Source: Alphaproteobacteria bacterium HGW-Alphaproteobacteria-11 (GTDB lineage: Bacteria > Pseudomonadota > Alphaproteobacteria > Parvibaculales > Parvibaculaceae). From it: a DNA stretch of 32,123 bases. The position numbers were made by a program, and so were the translations under genes. The stretch spans positions 1 to 32,123 of the forward strand of contig PHEO01000007.1 of NCBI GenBank assembly GCA_002841195.1, written 5' to 3'. The notes under the pieces are model-generated. The model had not been told where the DNA came from and ran no database searches. It saw nothing but the letters and a program-made list of their open reading frames with translations. This document shows positions 1-8,056 of the stretch, piece after piece (within the stretch, counting starts at the first letter, position 1; every line of letters begins with the position of its first letter).

Positions 1-1447
1 AAACCCAGGTGCCCGACGACAGCTTGAAATCCTCCGTCACGCGGCCGTCGAAAACGAGGCCGAGCTCGGGCCGGGCTTCGTCGAGGAATTTCGCGGCGTC
101 GCCGAGGCTGTAGAAACCTTCGTCGTCGAAGACCTCGGCGGTCTTCTTCGGATCGTTGAGATAGCCGGGCGTCACCGTCGGCCCCTTGACGCGGACTTCG
201 AGCTTGGCGCCGTTCGGCACCAGCTTCAGCGTGATGCCCGGCACCGGCAGGCCGACAAGGCCGACGCGCTCGGTCACCCAGTGAACGACGGTGATGCCTT
301 GCGTCTCGGTCGCGCCGTACATCGTCGTCAACGGAATGCGGAACCCCGTCTCGGCGACAGCCAACGCCTGCATCCGGTCGTAGATGTCGCTCGACAGCGT
401 CGCGCCGCCATAGCCCATATATTCGAGATTGCGGAAGAAGTTGGCGCGCAATGTCGGGTCGCGCTCCATCGCGTCGGCCAGCATCGCGAAAGCGACCGGC
501 GCCGAGCCGAAGACGCGGGGTGAAACATCGCGCAGATTGGCGATGGTCTGATCGAACATGCCGGGGATCGGCTTTCCGGCATCGAGATAGACGGTGCCGC
601 CGGCATTCATGTTGCCGTTGAAGCCGATATTGCCGGCCGAGATGTGGTTCCACGGCATCCATTCGAGGCTTTGCGGAACTTCGTCCGGGTCCGGCGCTTC
701 GCTGCGCAGCGCCTCGCCGGCGGCGATCTGCGCCATCATCATGCGATGCGTCTGGATGACGCCTTTCGGCATGCCGGTCGATCCGGAGGTGAAGAGATAT
801 TTCGCCACGGTGTCGTGGCCGACCCGTTCCATCGATGCGGCAACCGCATTGCTGACCGGCGTCGCAACGAGATCGTCGAAGGATGTGGCGCCCGCGACGC
901 TGCCGGTGCAGGTGACGATCTCGGCGCCTTCGCCGACCGCCGCAATGGCCTTGCCGTAGAGATCGCCGTGATCGGCGAAGATCATGCGCGGCCGCGTCAG
1001 CCCGACGACATGGCGCAGCTTCGAGAAATCCGAACTCATCAGCGAATAGGGAACGCTGACCGGCGCGACCGGCACACCCGCCTTCATGGCGCCGAGCGCC
1101 ATCACAGCGTGCGCGATCGAATTGCTCGACAACACCATCAGCGGCGTCTCGGCGTTCATGCCGCGCGCCAGCAGCGCGCTTGCCACCGCATTGGCCTTCA
1201 CATTGGCCTCGCCATAGCCGATGAACCGCCAGGCGCCGTCCGGCCCGCGCTCGCCGATGAAACGGCGCTGCGGATGCATCGCGGCGCGCTCTTCGAGAAT
1301 GTGGACGACGCTGCGCTTCATTTCGCCGAGCGGATAGTCGGACGAAATATAAACCGTGCCGTCGCTCTCGCGGCGGACGGAGATTTTCGGCGGCTTCTGC
1401 TTCAGCGGCTTGAACGGCGCCGGCGCGTCCTGTTCGGCAAGGCTCAT
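1..1447 (-). CDS. Feruloyl-CoA synthase-like acyl-CoA ligase (partial, C-terminus off the window)
   Basis: This is an ANL-superfamily adenylate-forming enzyme. It would activate an aromatic or other carboxylic acid with ATP and CoA through an acyl-adenylate. I translated it by hand because the ORF track omits it: the frame is open from the ATG at 1447 to the window edge, giving 482 codons. The P-loop-like motif TSGSTGMPKG lies near residues 220-229, YGATETQG follows, and the visible end reads DGRVTEDFKLSSGTWV. That ending matches my memory of feruloyl-CoA synthases better than that of fatty-acid ligases. The start is supported by GGGAGAG upstream of the ATG. The gene lies 46 bp downstream of another acyl-CoA ligase on the same strand, so the two are probably cotranscribed. 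The A6 and A10 C-terminal motifs are outside the window. The family call is good; the ferulate substrate is inferred. Confidence 0.85.
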   Translation of the reverse strand, partial: MSLAEQDAPAPFKPLKQKPPKISVRRESDGTVYISSDYPLGEMKRSVVHILEERAAMHPQRRFIGERGPDGAWRFIGYGEANVKANAVASALLARGMNAETPLMVLSSNSIAHAVMALGAMKAGVPVAPVSVPYSLMSSDFSKLRHVVGLTRPRMIFADHGDLYGKAIAAVGEGAEIVTCTGSVAGATSFDDLVATPVSNAVAASMERVGHDTVAKYLFTSGSTGMPKGVIQTHRMMMAQIAAGEALRSEAPDPDEVPQSLEWMPWNHISAGNIGFNGNMNAGGTVYLDAGKPIPGMFDQTIANLRDVSPRVFGSAPVAFAMLADAMERDPTLRANFFRNLEYMGYGGATLSSDIYDRMQALAVAETGFRIPLTTMYGATETQGITVVHWVTERVGLVGLPVPGITLKLVPNGAKLEVRVKGPTVTPGYLNDPKKTAEVFDDEGFYSLGDAAKFLDEARPELGLVFDGRVTEDFKLSSGTWV

Positions 1448-1493
1448 GGTCGCTCTCCCGTCGGATATGAATATCGTATCGGCGCCGCGCCGG

Positions 1494-3065
1494 TCAGTTG
1501 ACCATGCGCGTACGGCCTTCCCAGTAAGGCGCGCGCAGCTCGCGCCGCAGGATCTTGCCCGACGGGTTGCGCGGCAACGCCTCAATGAAGTCGACCGACT
1601 TCGGCACCTTGTAGCTGGCAATGCGCGTCTTCGCGAAGGCAATGACATCTTCGGCCGACGCCTTCTGGCCGGGCTTCAGCACCACGATGGCCTTGACCGC
1701 CTCGCCCCATTTCTCGTCCGGCACGCCAATGACGGCGGCGTCCGCAATCGCTTCATGGCCGAACAGCGCGTTCTCGACTTCGGCCGGATAAATGTTCTCG
1801 CCGCCCGAAACGATCATGTCCTTCACCCGGTCATGGATGAAGAGATAACCTTCCGTGTCGAAAAAGCCGGCATCGCCCGTATAGAACCATCCGTCGCGGA
1901 TGGCGTCTTTCGTGGCGTCGGGCCGGTTCCAGTAGCCCTTCATGATGGAGGCGCCGCGAATGACGATCTCGCCGACATCGCCGGCGGGAACGCTTTCACC
2001 CTTGTCGTCGACAACGCGTACATCCATGCCCGGATTGGGCACGCCGCAGGAGCGCAGCTTGCCGCGCGCCGGATCATGCGCTTCCGGCGGCAGGTTGGTT
2101 GCGCCGCCCGCCGTTTCGGTGAGGCCGTAGACCTGCACGAAATCGGCGCCCTTGAACGTTTCCTGCGCCTGACGCAACACGTCCTCGGCAATCGGCGAGG
2201 CGCCATAGATGATCTGGCGGATCGACGACACGTCGGTCGTGCCCATGTTCGGCTGCTGGAGCAGGAACAGGATCACCGCCGGCACCATGAAGGCGATGTT
2301 GATTTTCTCGCTTTCGATCAGCTTCAGGATCGCCTGCGGATCGACATCCTTGAGAATGATGTTCTTGCAGCCGTGGATATTGCCGATCAGGCCGATATTG
2401 ACACCCGCCACATGAAACAGCGGCATGCAGACCAGCGCCACTTCGCCCTGGCCCCAATTGGCCCAGCCGGCCTTTTCGCCCTGATCGAAAATCGAGAGAT
2501 AGTTGGCGTTGGTCAGCTGCACACCCTTCGGGTGCCCGGTCGTGCCGCTGGTATAGAGCTGGATCACATCGTCGTCCGGGGCGGCCGGCAGCATCGGATC
2601 GGCATCGCTGGTCGCGTTGCGCCAGTCGTCGAACGAGGTCCAGTCGTTGCGGCCGCCATCCAGCGCCACGACCTTGCGCACGGTCGGGCATTCCGGCAGC
2701 ACCTTCTCGACCATGTCGTAGAATTCGGCGCCGACGAAAAGGATCTCGGTGCGGCTGTCGTTGAGCACATAGACAACCTCGGGCGCCGCCAGCCGCCAGT
2801 TGACGCCGACCACGACGGATTTGGCCTTGAAGGCGCCGTAGAGCATTTCGAAATAGCGGTCCGACCCCTTGCCCATGAAGCCGATGCGCGCATCGGGCTT
2901 GCAGCCATCGGCGATCAGCGCCTGTGCGACCTGGCTGGCGCGGCGGTCGAGCTCGCCATAGCCGGTCTCGCGGCCTTCGAAGACCTGCGCGATGCTGTCG
3001 GGCGCCGCCGCCGCCCAGACGCGGGTAATGTCCGCCACCGAACGCACCTGTGCCGTGTTCGCCAT
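1494..3065 (-). CDS. Long/medium-chain fatty-acid-CoA ligase (FadD-type, AMP-binding)
   Basis: This 523-residue acyl-CoA synthetase is full length for short FadD-type ligases. YTSGTTGHPKG at about residues 171-181 is the ATP-binding signature. YGLTETAGG is the A5 motif, TGDAGFFD and DRVKDMIVSGGENIYPAEVE form the hinge region, and PRNPSGKILRREL near the C-terminus carries the catalytic Lys. The start ATG is preceded by a strong GGGGAGGAA Shine-Dalgarno. It is the upstream member of a two-gene leftward unit with the feruloyl-CoA-synthase-like ligase. It diverges from the CMD/SDR/MBL operon across 213 bp that holds both 5' regions and a small CCCCG/CGGGG inverted repeat (3144-3158). Substrate chain length cannot be read from the sequence. 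Pairing with an aromatic-acid ligase suggests a catabolic rather than lipid-synthetic role. Confidence 0.9.
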   Translation of the reverse strand: MANTAQVRSVADITRVWAAAAPDSIAQVFEGRETGYGELDRRASQVAQALIADGCKPDARIGFMGKGSDRYFEMLYGAFKAKSVVVGVNWRLAAPEVVYVLNDSRTEILFVGAEFYDMVEKVLPECPTVRKVVALDGGRNDWTSFDDWRNATSDADPMLPAAPDDDVIQLYTSGTTGHPKGVQLTNANYLSIFDQGEKAGWANWGQGEVALVCMPLFHVAGVNIGLIGNIHGCKNIILKDVDPQAILKLIESEKINIAFMVPAVILFLLQQPNMGTTDVSSIRQIIYGASPIAEDVLRQAQETFKGADFVQVYGLTETAGGATNLPPEAHDPARGKLRSCGVPNPGMDVRVVDDKGESVPAGDVGEIVIRGASIMKGYWNRPDATKDAIRDGWFYTGDAGFFDTEGYLFIHDRVKDMIVSGGENIYPAEVENALFGHEAIADAAVIGVPDEKWGEAVKAIVVLKPGQKASAEDVIAFAKTRIASYKVPKSVDFIEALPRNPSGKILRRELRAPYWEGRTRMVN

Positions 3066-3278
3066 GCTGAAATTCCTCCCCTTGATCCCTGGCCTGGCGT
3101 CAGCTCTTCTCCCGCCGGCTCATGTTGGGCGCGAGTTTACCTACCCCGCCGGACGGGGCAAGCAAAGCCCGCGCGCCCTTTCATGGGGCCGGAAGTCCTC
3201 TTGCCGCTGGACGCAGGGGCGGCGCGGGTTAGACTGACCGCAACAAGAACATCAATTTTCCGGGAGGAACGACAGACG

Positions 3279-3830
3279 ATGGCCCGCATTCCCTATTTCG
3301 ATCCGGCCAAGGCCGAAGGCCGCGCCAAGGCGGTCTACGAGAAGCTGCCCAACCTCAACATTTTCCGCATGCTCGGCCATTCGGGCGACATGATCGACGG
3401 CTTCATCAAGCTCGGAAATGCAATCCTGATCCACAGCGAACTCGATCCGGTCTTGCGGGAAATCGCCATTGTGCGCGTCGGCGTGCTGAAAGGCGCCTCC
3501 TACGAGGTCTATCAGCACGAGGCGATCTCGCGGAAGCTCGGCATGTCCGAGGATCTCATCAAGGCGATCCACGAGGGGCCGGAGGCCGAGATCTTCGACG
3601 AAACGCAACGCCAGGTGATGCGCTTCACCGACGATGTGGTGAAGAACACCCGCGCATCCGACGCGACCTTCAACCCGCTGGCAGAAAAGCTCGGCTACAA
3701 GCAGTTGCAGGAACTGGTCATCACCATCGGCTTTTACACCACCGCCTGCTATTTCCTCGAGACCTTCGATGTCGATATCGAGGATGCGGGGCATAAATCG
3801 GGCGTCAAGCTGCCGGGCATGCAGGACTGA
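3279..3830 (+). CDS. Carboxymuconolactone decarboxylase-family protein, copy 1
   Basis: The 183-residue protein has the helical AhpD/CMD fold. The track ORF begins at 1356, but the credible start is the ATG at 3279, which has GGGAGG at 3262-3267 and opens with MARIPYFDPA, like the next gene. The signature region reads ILIHSELDPVLREIAIVRVG and then YEVYQHEAISRKLGMS, which keeps the Glu and His of the CMD motif. There is no CxxC, so AhpD-type peroxidase chemistry is unlikely. Proteins of this type sit in many aromatic and steroid catabolic clusters, often without a proven reaction. It is the first gene of a tight operon (2 bp to the next start). Its divergent neighbours are acyl-CoA ligases. 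The family is clear; the reaction is unknown. Confidence 0.88.
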   Translation: MARIPYFDPAKAEGRAKAVYEKLPNLNIFRMLGHSGDMIDGFIKLGNAILIHSELDPVLREIAIVRVGVLKGASYEVYQHEAISRKLGMSEDLIKAIHEGPEAEIFDETQRQVMRFTDDVVKNTRASDATFNPLAEKLGYKQLQELVITIGFYTTACYFLETFDVDIEDAGHKSGVKLPGMQD

Positions 3831-3832
3831 CC

Positions 3833-4399
3833 ATGGCCCGCATTCCCTATCCCGATCCGGCGACGCTCGCGCCCGAGGCGCGGGCCCTTCGCGACAGCCT
3901 GCCGCAACTCAACATTTTCAAGATGATTTCCGGCAGCGGCCCCTCGTTCCTGCCGTTCATGGCGCTGGTCAATGCCTATCTCAACGACGGGCTGCTCGAT
4001 ACCGAACTGCGCGAACTGGTGATCCTGCGCGTCGGCCATCTTTGTGGCTCGACCTATGAGCAGCACCAGCACCGCCGCGTCTCGCGCATGATCGGCATGT
4101 CGGAGGCGCGTATCGAAGCGGCGGCGAGCGCGCTGCCCTCGCCGCATCTGAGCGACACGGAAAATTCCGTGCTCGCTTTCACCGACGATCAGGTGGCGAA
4201 CGTCAAGGCCGACGCAAAGCTGTTCGCCGCGGCGCATGCGGCGCTTGGCGACGCCGCGATGCAGGAACTCGTCATCATCATCGGCATCTATCTTCTCGTC
4301 TGCCGCTACCTCGAAACCTTCGAGATCGAACTCGAGGACAAGGACATCGAGACGAGCGGCCTCGACGAAATCAGGCGGAGCATGAAGAACAATGGCTGA
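3833..4399 (+). CDS. Carboxymuconolactone decarboxylase-family protein, copy 2
   Basis: This 188-residue paralogue sits in tandem directly behind copy 1, with only two bases between the TGA and the ATG. The first 18 nt of both genes (MARIPY) are identical, and the core motifs align: LNIFKMI versus LNIFRML, LDTELRELVILRVG, then YEQHQHRRVSRMIGMS. The later parts diverge strongly, so the duplication is old. It likewise has no CxxC pair. Its 3' end overlaps the next SDR gene by 8 bp (ATGGCTGA), so translation is probably coupled. The two proteins may form a hetero-oligomer or act on successive intermediates; the sequence cannot decide between these. Confidence 0.88.
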   Translation: MARIPYPDPATLAPEARALRDSLPQLNIFKMISGSGPSFLPFMALVNAYLNDGLLDTELRELVILRVGHLCGSTYEQHQHRRVSRMIGMSEARIEAAASALPSPHLSDTENSVLAFTDDQVANVKADAKLFAAAHAALGDAAMQELVIIIGIYLLVCRYLETFEIELEDKDIETSGLDEIRRSMKNNG

Positions 4400-5228
4400 C
4401 GGTGGATTCGTACAGGCGCTGCCGCCCGAATCGACGGGCGAGGCACCGGGTCGCGGGCGGTTGAAGGGCCGGCGCATTCTGGTCGTCGGCGGCGGCCAGC
4501 GCGTACTCGACGCGGCGACCGATCCCGTCGGCAACGGCCGCGCCATGTCGATCCTCTTTGCCCGCGAAGGCGCCAGCGTTGCGGTTGCCGACATCAACAA
4601 GGCGTCCGCCGGCGAAACGGCGGCAAAGATCGCGGCGGAGGGCGGCAAGGCGAGCGCCATCGTGGCCGACATTTCAAAACCGGACGACATTCCGCGCATG
4701 ATCGCGGAGGCCGAAAAGGCATTGGGAGGGCTTGACGGCCTCGTGCTCAATGTCGGTATCGGCGTCGGCGGCCTCGGCCTCGAAGGCGCGACACCCGAAG
4801 ACTGGGACAAGGTGCTGGGCGTCAACCTGCGCGGGCCGATGCTCTGTTGCAAGGCGGCGCTGCCGCGGCTGGCCGACGGCTCACCGGTCGTTTTCATTTC
4901 CTCGATCGCCGGGCAGATCGCCGGGTCGCGCCTGCCGGCCTATGATGCCTCGAAGGCGGCGCTGGGCGGGTTGATGCGCCATGTCGCGCTTGAAGGTTCG
5001 CGGCGCGGCATCCGCGCCAACATCGTCGCGCCGGGTCTGGTCGACACACCGCTCGGAAGACTGGCGACGCAGGGCCGTCCGTCGCGCGGCCGGACGCCCG
5101 TGCCCTTCGGACGGCAGGCGACCGGCTGGGAGATCGCCAACGCGGCGCTCTTCCTCGTCTCCGACGAAAGCGTCTACATCACCGCGCAGACGCTCGCCGT
5201 CGACAGCGGCCTCACCGGCATTTCTTAG
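4392..5228 (+). CDS. SDR-family oxidoreductase with expanded cofactor loop
   Basis: This is a 278-residue NAD(P)-dependent short-chain dehydrogenase/reductase. The catalytic residues are visible: Ser in SSIAG (about 170-171) and Tyr184-x-x-x-Lys188 in AYDASKAAL. The Rossmann loop is unusual. In place of TGxxxGIG it reads VGGGQR, then about eight extra residues (VLDAATDP), then VGNGRA. The NNAG element is NVGI. An acidic residue after beta-2 (ADIN) suggests NAD preference. The start overlaps the end of CMD copy 2, so coupling is likely, and the gene is followed after 11 bp by the MBL hydrolase. It probably oxidises a hydroxyl, or reduces a ketone, on the substrate handled by this operon. The family is certain; the substrate is unknown. 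Confidence 0.9.
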   Translation: MADGGFVQALPPESTGEAPGRGRLKGRRILVVGGGQRVLDAATDPVGNGRAMSILFAREGASVAVADINKASAGETAAKIAAEGGKASAIVADISKPDDIPRMIAEAEKALGGLDGLVLNVGIGVGGLGLEGATPEDWDKVLGVNLRGPMLCCKAALPRLADGSPVVFISSIAGQIAGSRLPAYDASKAALGGLMRHVALEGSRRGIRANIVAPGLVDTPLGRLATQGRPSRGRTPVPFGRQATGWEIANAALFLVSDESVYITAQTLAVDSGLTGIS

Positions 5229-5239
5229 GGAGCAGGAAC

Positions 5240-6220
5240 ATGGGTCTCGGACTGAGCCACTTCCAATACACCAAGGGTCTGCACGATCTGGGCAATGGCG
5301 GCTACGCATGGCTGCAACCGGATGGCGGTTGGGGCTGGTCGAATGCCGGCCTGATCGTCGACAGCGGCGAGTCATTCCTCGTCGATACGCTGTTCGACGT
5401 GCCGCTGACGCGCGACATGCTCGCCGCGATGCGCAAGGCCGAGCCGAAGGCGGCGGCGAAAATAAACACCGTCGTCAACACCCATCACAATGGCGATCAC
5501 TGCAACGGCAATGAATGCTGCGCCGGCGCCGAGATCATCGCCCACAAGCTCGCCGTCGAAGCCATGCGCCACGAGCCGCCGGCGCTGCTGGCCGGCTTCC
5601 TCGACATGGCACCCGGCCTCGGCGATCTCGGCAAATATGTGACGCAATGTTTCGGCGCCTTCGACTTCAAGGGCGTGACGCAGACACTGCCGACAACGAC
5701 CTTCGAAACCGAATTGACCCGTCATGTCGGCGCGAAGGAAATCCGCATCATGCATGTCGGCCCCGCGCACACGCCGGGCGACGCGCTGGTCTATGTGCCA
5801 GCCGACAAGACGGTTTTCACCGGCGACATTCTGTTTATCGAAGGCCACCCGATCATGTGGGAAGGCCCGGTCTCGAACTGGATCGCGGCCTGCGACAAAA
5901 TTCTGGCAATGGATGTGGAAACGGTCGTGCCGGGCCACGGCCCGATCACGGGAAAGAATGGCGTCAAGGCGGTGCGCGAATATCTGGTCTATGTGCGCGA
6001 CGAGGCGAAGAAGCGCCACGACGCGGGAATGACGGCGCTGGAGGCCGCGCTCGACATCGACATGACCGATTACGACAGCTGGGGCGACGGCGAACGCATC
6101 GTCGTCAACGTCGCAACGCTCTACAAGGAGTTCAACGGCGACCAAACGCCCAACGACGCCGTAACGCTGTTCGGCCAGATGACCGAAGTCGCAAAGAAGA
6201 AGGGCATCCTGAAGACCTGA
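5240..6220 (+). CDS. MBL-fold metallo-hydrolase
   Basis: The 326-residue protein has a metallo-beta-lactamase fold and would be a zinc-type hydrolase acting on an ester, lactone or thioester. Visible motifs are NTHHNGDHCNGN (residues 80-91), GPAHTPGD with the third-motif His, FTGDILFIEG with the bridging Asp, and VVPGHGP with the last His. In the first motif the canonical HxHxDH reads H82-H-N84-G-D86-H87, so the second His ligand is Asn. I recall the same THxNGDH pattern in other uncharacterised MBL proteins, so it is probably a subfamily trait and not damage. An AGGGAGCAGG Shine-Dalgarno supports the ATG. It is the fourth gene of the CMD-CMD-SDR-MBL operon. No signal peptide is seen, so it should be cytoplasmic. 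Confidence 0.9.
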   Translation: MGLGLSHFQYTKGLHDLGNGGYAWLQPDGGWGWSNAGLIVDSGESFLVDTLFDVPLTRDMLAAMRKAEPKAAAKINTVVNTHHNGDHCNGNECCAGAEIIAHKLAVEAMRHEPPALLAGFLDMAPGLGDLGKYVTQCFGAFDFKGVTQTLPTTTFETELTRHVGAKEIRIMHVGPAHTPGDALVYVPADKTVFTGDILFIEGHPIMWEGPVSNWIAACDKILAMDVETVVPGHGPITGKNGVKAVREYLVYVRDEAKKRHDAGMTALEAALDIDMTDYDSWGDGERIVVNVATLYKEFNGDQTPNDAVTLFGQMTEVAKKKGILKT

Positions 6221-6239
6221 CCCGGCGGCGCCTTGACGC

Positions 6240-6255
6240 TGCGTCACGTCACGCA
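6240..6255. promoter_or_regulatory. Near-palindrome ahead of the GST genes
   Basis: TGCGTCACGTCACGCA is a 16-bp palindrome with one mismatched pair. It lies in the 108-bp gap between the MBL gene and the first GST, 7 bp after a TTGACG hexamer, though no convincing -10 follows. It could be an operator for a GST/GH84 transcript. No regulator can be assigned. Confidence 0.3.
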
Positions 6256-6328
6256 GGCGTGATCTCCTGCGCGTGGACAGTGCCCCGCTGCGCGCCGAAG
6301 ATCGCGCAAACGAAACGGGGGACCCGCC

Positions 6329-7114
6329 ATGCCGACACTCTACGAACATCCGCTCTCGCCCTATGCGCAGAAGGTGAAAATCGCAGCGCGCGAAAAGGGC
6401 GTCGAGCTGACGCTGAAGACACCGGACGGCATTGGCGCGGGGACCTCACAAGGCGAGTTCGTCGCCGCCAATCCGCGCGCCGAGGTGCCGGCGCTGATTG
6501 ATGGCGACGTGCAGGTTTTCGATTCGACGATCATCCTCGAATATCTCGAAGACAAATACCCGGCGCCGCCGATGCTGCCGGCCGCGCCGGCCGCGCGCGC
6601 CAGGGTCCGCATGATCGAAGATGTGTGCGACACGCACTACGAGGCCATCAATTGGGGCCTCGGCGAAATCGCCTATTTTCGCCGCGCGTCGGGCGCAAAG
6701 GCCGCCGAGATGCAGACCCGCGCCGCCGAACAGACGGCGCGCATCCACACCTGGCTGACGCGCCAGCTCGGGCAAGCCGACTGGTTCAATGGCGACAGCT
6801 TTGGCTGGGGCGACCTCTCCGTCGTGCCCTATGTCAACGGCTCGACCGGTTTCGGCAACGCACCCGACGAAGGCTCGGCCCTCGGGCGCTGGCTTGCCCG
6901 CATCAATGCGAGGCCAAGCGTCGCGCAGACGGCGAAGGAAGCCCGCGACAGCATCGCCGCCATGGCGCAGGTTGCGAATGTGCTGGAACAGGGCCTCTTC
7001 AAGCGCGAATATCGCGACCACCGTCTTGAATGGATGATGAAGACCGGCGGAGTCGAGATCGTTCTCGACGGCCTGAAGAAAGACAACATCCGCTTCAGTC
7101 ACGACTTCAAATAG
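6329..7114 (+). CDS. Glutathione S-transferase family protein
   Basis: This 261-residue GST has an N-terminal thioredoxin-like domain (about 1-80) beginning MPTLYEHPLSPYAQKVKI. The cis-Pro segment VPALIDG and the glutathione gamma-glutamyl contact DSTIILEYLE are both present. An all-helical C-terminal domain follows, with the N-capping-box-like region GDSFGWGDLSVVPYV. The catalytic position is probably Ser10 in LSPYAQ. It is somewhat longer than a typical 200-230 residue GST, with a C-terminal tail (EYRDHRLEWMM onward). A second GST follows after 8 bp. With a CoA ligase for aromatic acids nearby, a role in aryl-ether or xenobiotic metabolism is conceivable, but that is only inference from context. 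Confidence 0.9.
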   Translation: MPTLYEHPLSPYAQKVKIAAREKGVELTLKTPDGIGAGTSQGEFVAANPRAEVPALIDGDVQVFDSTIILEYLEDKYPAPPMLPAAPAARARVRMIEDVCDTHYEAINWGLGEIAYFRRASGAKAAEMQTRAAEQTARIHTWLTRQLGQADWFNGDSFGWGDLSVVPYVNGSTGFGNAPDEGSALGRWLARINARPSVAQTAKEARDSIAAMAQVANVLEQGLFKREYRDHRLEWMMKTGGVEIVLDGLKKDNIRFSHDFK

Positions 7115-7122
7115 GAACGCCC

Positions 7123-8055
7123 ATGCCCGCCGACGCGACGTCCATCATTCTGCACCAATACGACATCTCGCCTTTTTCGGAGAAGGTGCGCGTGGTGCTC
7201 GGGATCAAGGGTCTCGACTGGTTCGCCTGCGACGAGCCCGTCATCATGCCGAAACCCGAACTTGTCGCGCTGACCGGCGGCTACCGGAAAATTCCCGTCA
7301 TGCAGATCGGCGCCGACATTTATTGCGACACGCAGATCATCATACGCGAGCTCGAACGCCGCTTCCCGAAACCGTCGATCTTCACCGGCGGCGACAAGGG
7401 CCTCGGCTGGGGCATGGGGCTGTGGACCGACCGCAGCTTTTTCATGGCGGCTGTCGCGGTCATTTTCGGCAACGCGCCGGACGCAATGGGCGAGGATTTC
7501 AAGGCCGACCGCACGAAACTGATGGGCCGCCCCTTCGACACGGAAGCGATGAAAGCGGGCGCGCCGCTGATGGCCGAACAGCTCCGCGCCAATTTCGGCT
7601 GGCTTGAAGAGCAACTGGCGGATGGCCGAAAATTCCTGATGGGAGAGGCGCCGGGCATCGCCGATGCCAACGCCTATTACAATCTGGCCTTCATCCGCTG
7701 GATCGTGCCGGCCGCGATGAAGAGCGCCGAGGCGATGCCGAATCTCGCCGCCTGGGAGAAACGGGTGAAGGGCATCGGCCATGGGAGCCGACAGGAAATT
7801 TCGCGCGACGCGGCGCTCGACATCGCAAAGGCCGCAACCTCGGGCGAAGCTGTGAAAGCCGATCCGGGCGAACCCAACGGGCTGAAGCCCGGCGACAAGG
7901 TGACCGTAGTGGCCGATGACTACGGACGCGATCCGATTGCAGGCGAACTCGTTTCTTCCTCCGCGCAACACATCGCACTGAAGCGCAACGATCCACGCGT
8001 CGGCAACGTGGTGGTGCATTTCCCGCGTGCGGGCTTCCTCGTCATACGCGGCTGA
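7123..8055 (+). CDS. Glutathione S-transferase family protein with C-terminal beta-rich extension
   Basis: The track ORF starts at 7030. I choose the ATG at 7123, 8 bp after the upstream GST stop, because the thioredoxin fold begins right there (MPADATSIILHQYDISPFSEKV). The product has 310 residues: a GST N-domain (1-85, with RKIPVMQIG and CDTQIIIRELE), a helical C-domain (about 95-225, with GIADANAYYNL) and an extra segment of about 75 residues. That segment contains GLKPGDKVTVVADDYGRD and repeated beta-strand-like stretches ending FPRAGFLVIRG. The extension resembles a small beta-barrel and is not part of ordinary GSTs. Ser17 is the likely catalytic residue. It sits between the first GST and the GH84 gene, 1 bp from the latter, so the three are probably one transcript. 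Confidence 0.88.
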   Translation: MPADATSIILHQYDISPFSEKVRVVLGIKGLDWFACDEPVIMPKPELVALTGGYRKIPVMQIGADIYCDTQIIIRELERRFPKPSIFTGGDKGLGWGMGLWTDRSFFMAAVAVIFGNAPDAMGEDFKADRTKLMGRPFDTEAMKAGAPLMAEQLRANFGWLEEQLADGRKFLMGEAPGIADANAYYNLAFIRWIVPAAMKSAEAMPNLAAWEKRVKGIGHGSRQEISRDAALDIAKAATSGEAVKADPGEPNGLKPGDKVTVVADDYGRDPIAGELVSSSAQHIALKRNDPRVGNVVVHFPRAGFLVIRG

Positions 8056-8056
8056 C

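Noticed and set aside
3144-3158. CCCCG/CGGGG inverted repeat in the ligase-CMD divergent gap
   Set aside because: Five-base GC arms are expected by chance in DNA of this composition, and no promoter element is aligned with it.
1356-3278. The first two thirds of the 824-aa track ORF on the plus strand
   Set aside because: It is antisense to the FadD-type ligase, has no family features and no ribosome-binding site. Only the last 183 residues (CMD protein) are real.
5372-6349. 325-aa minus-strand ORF opposite the MBL gene (similar long shadows at 8042-9085, 7099-8058 and 10755-12011)
   Set aside because: Compositionally biased antisense frames with no recognisable domain, covering well-supported genes.
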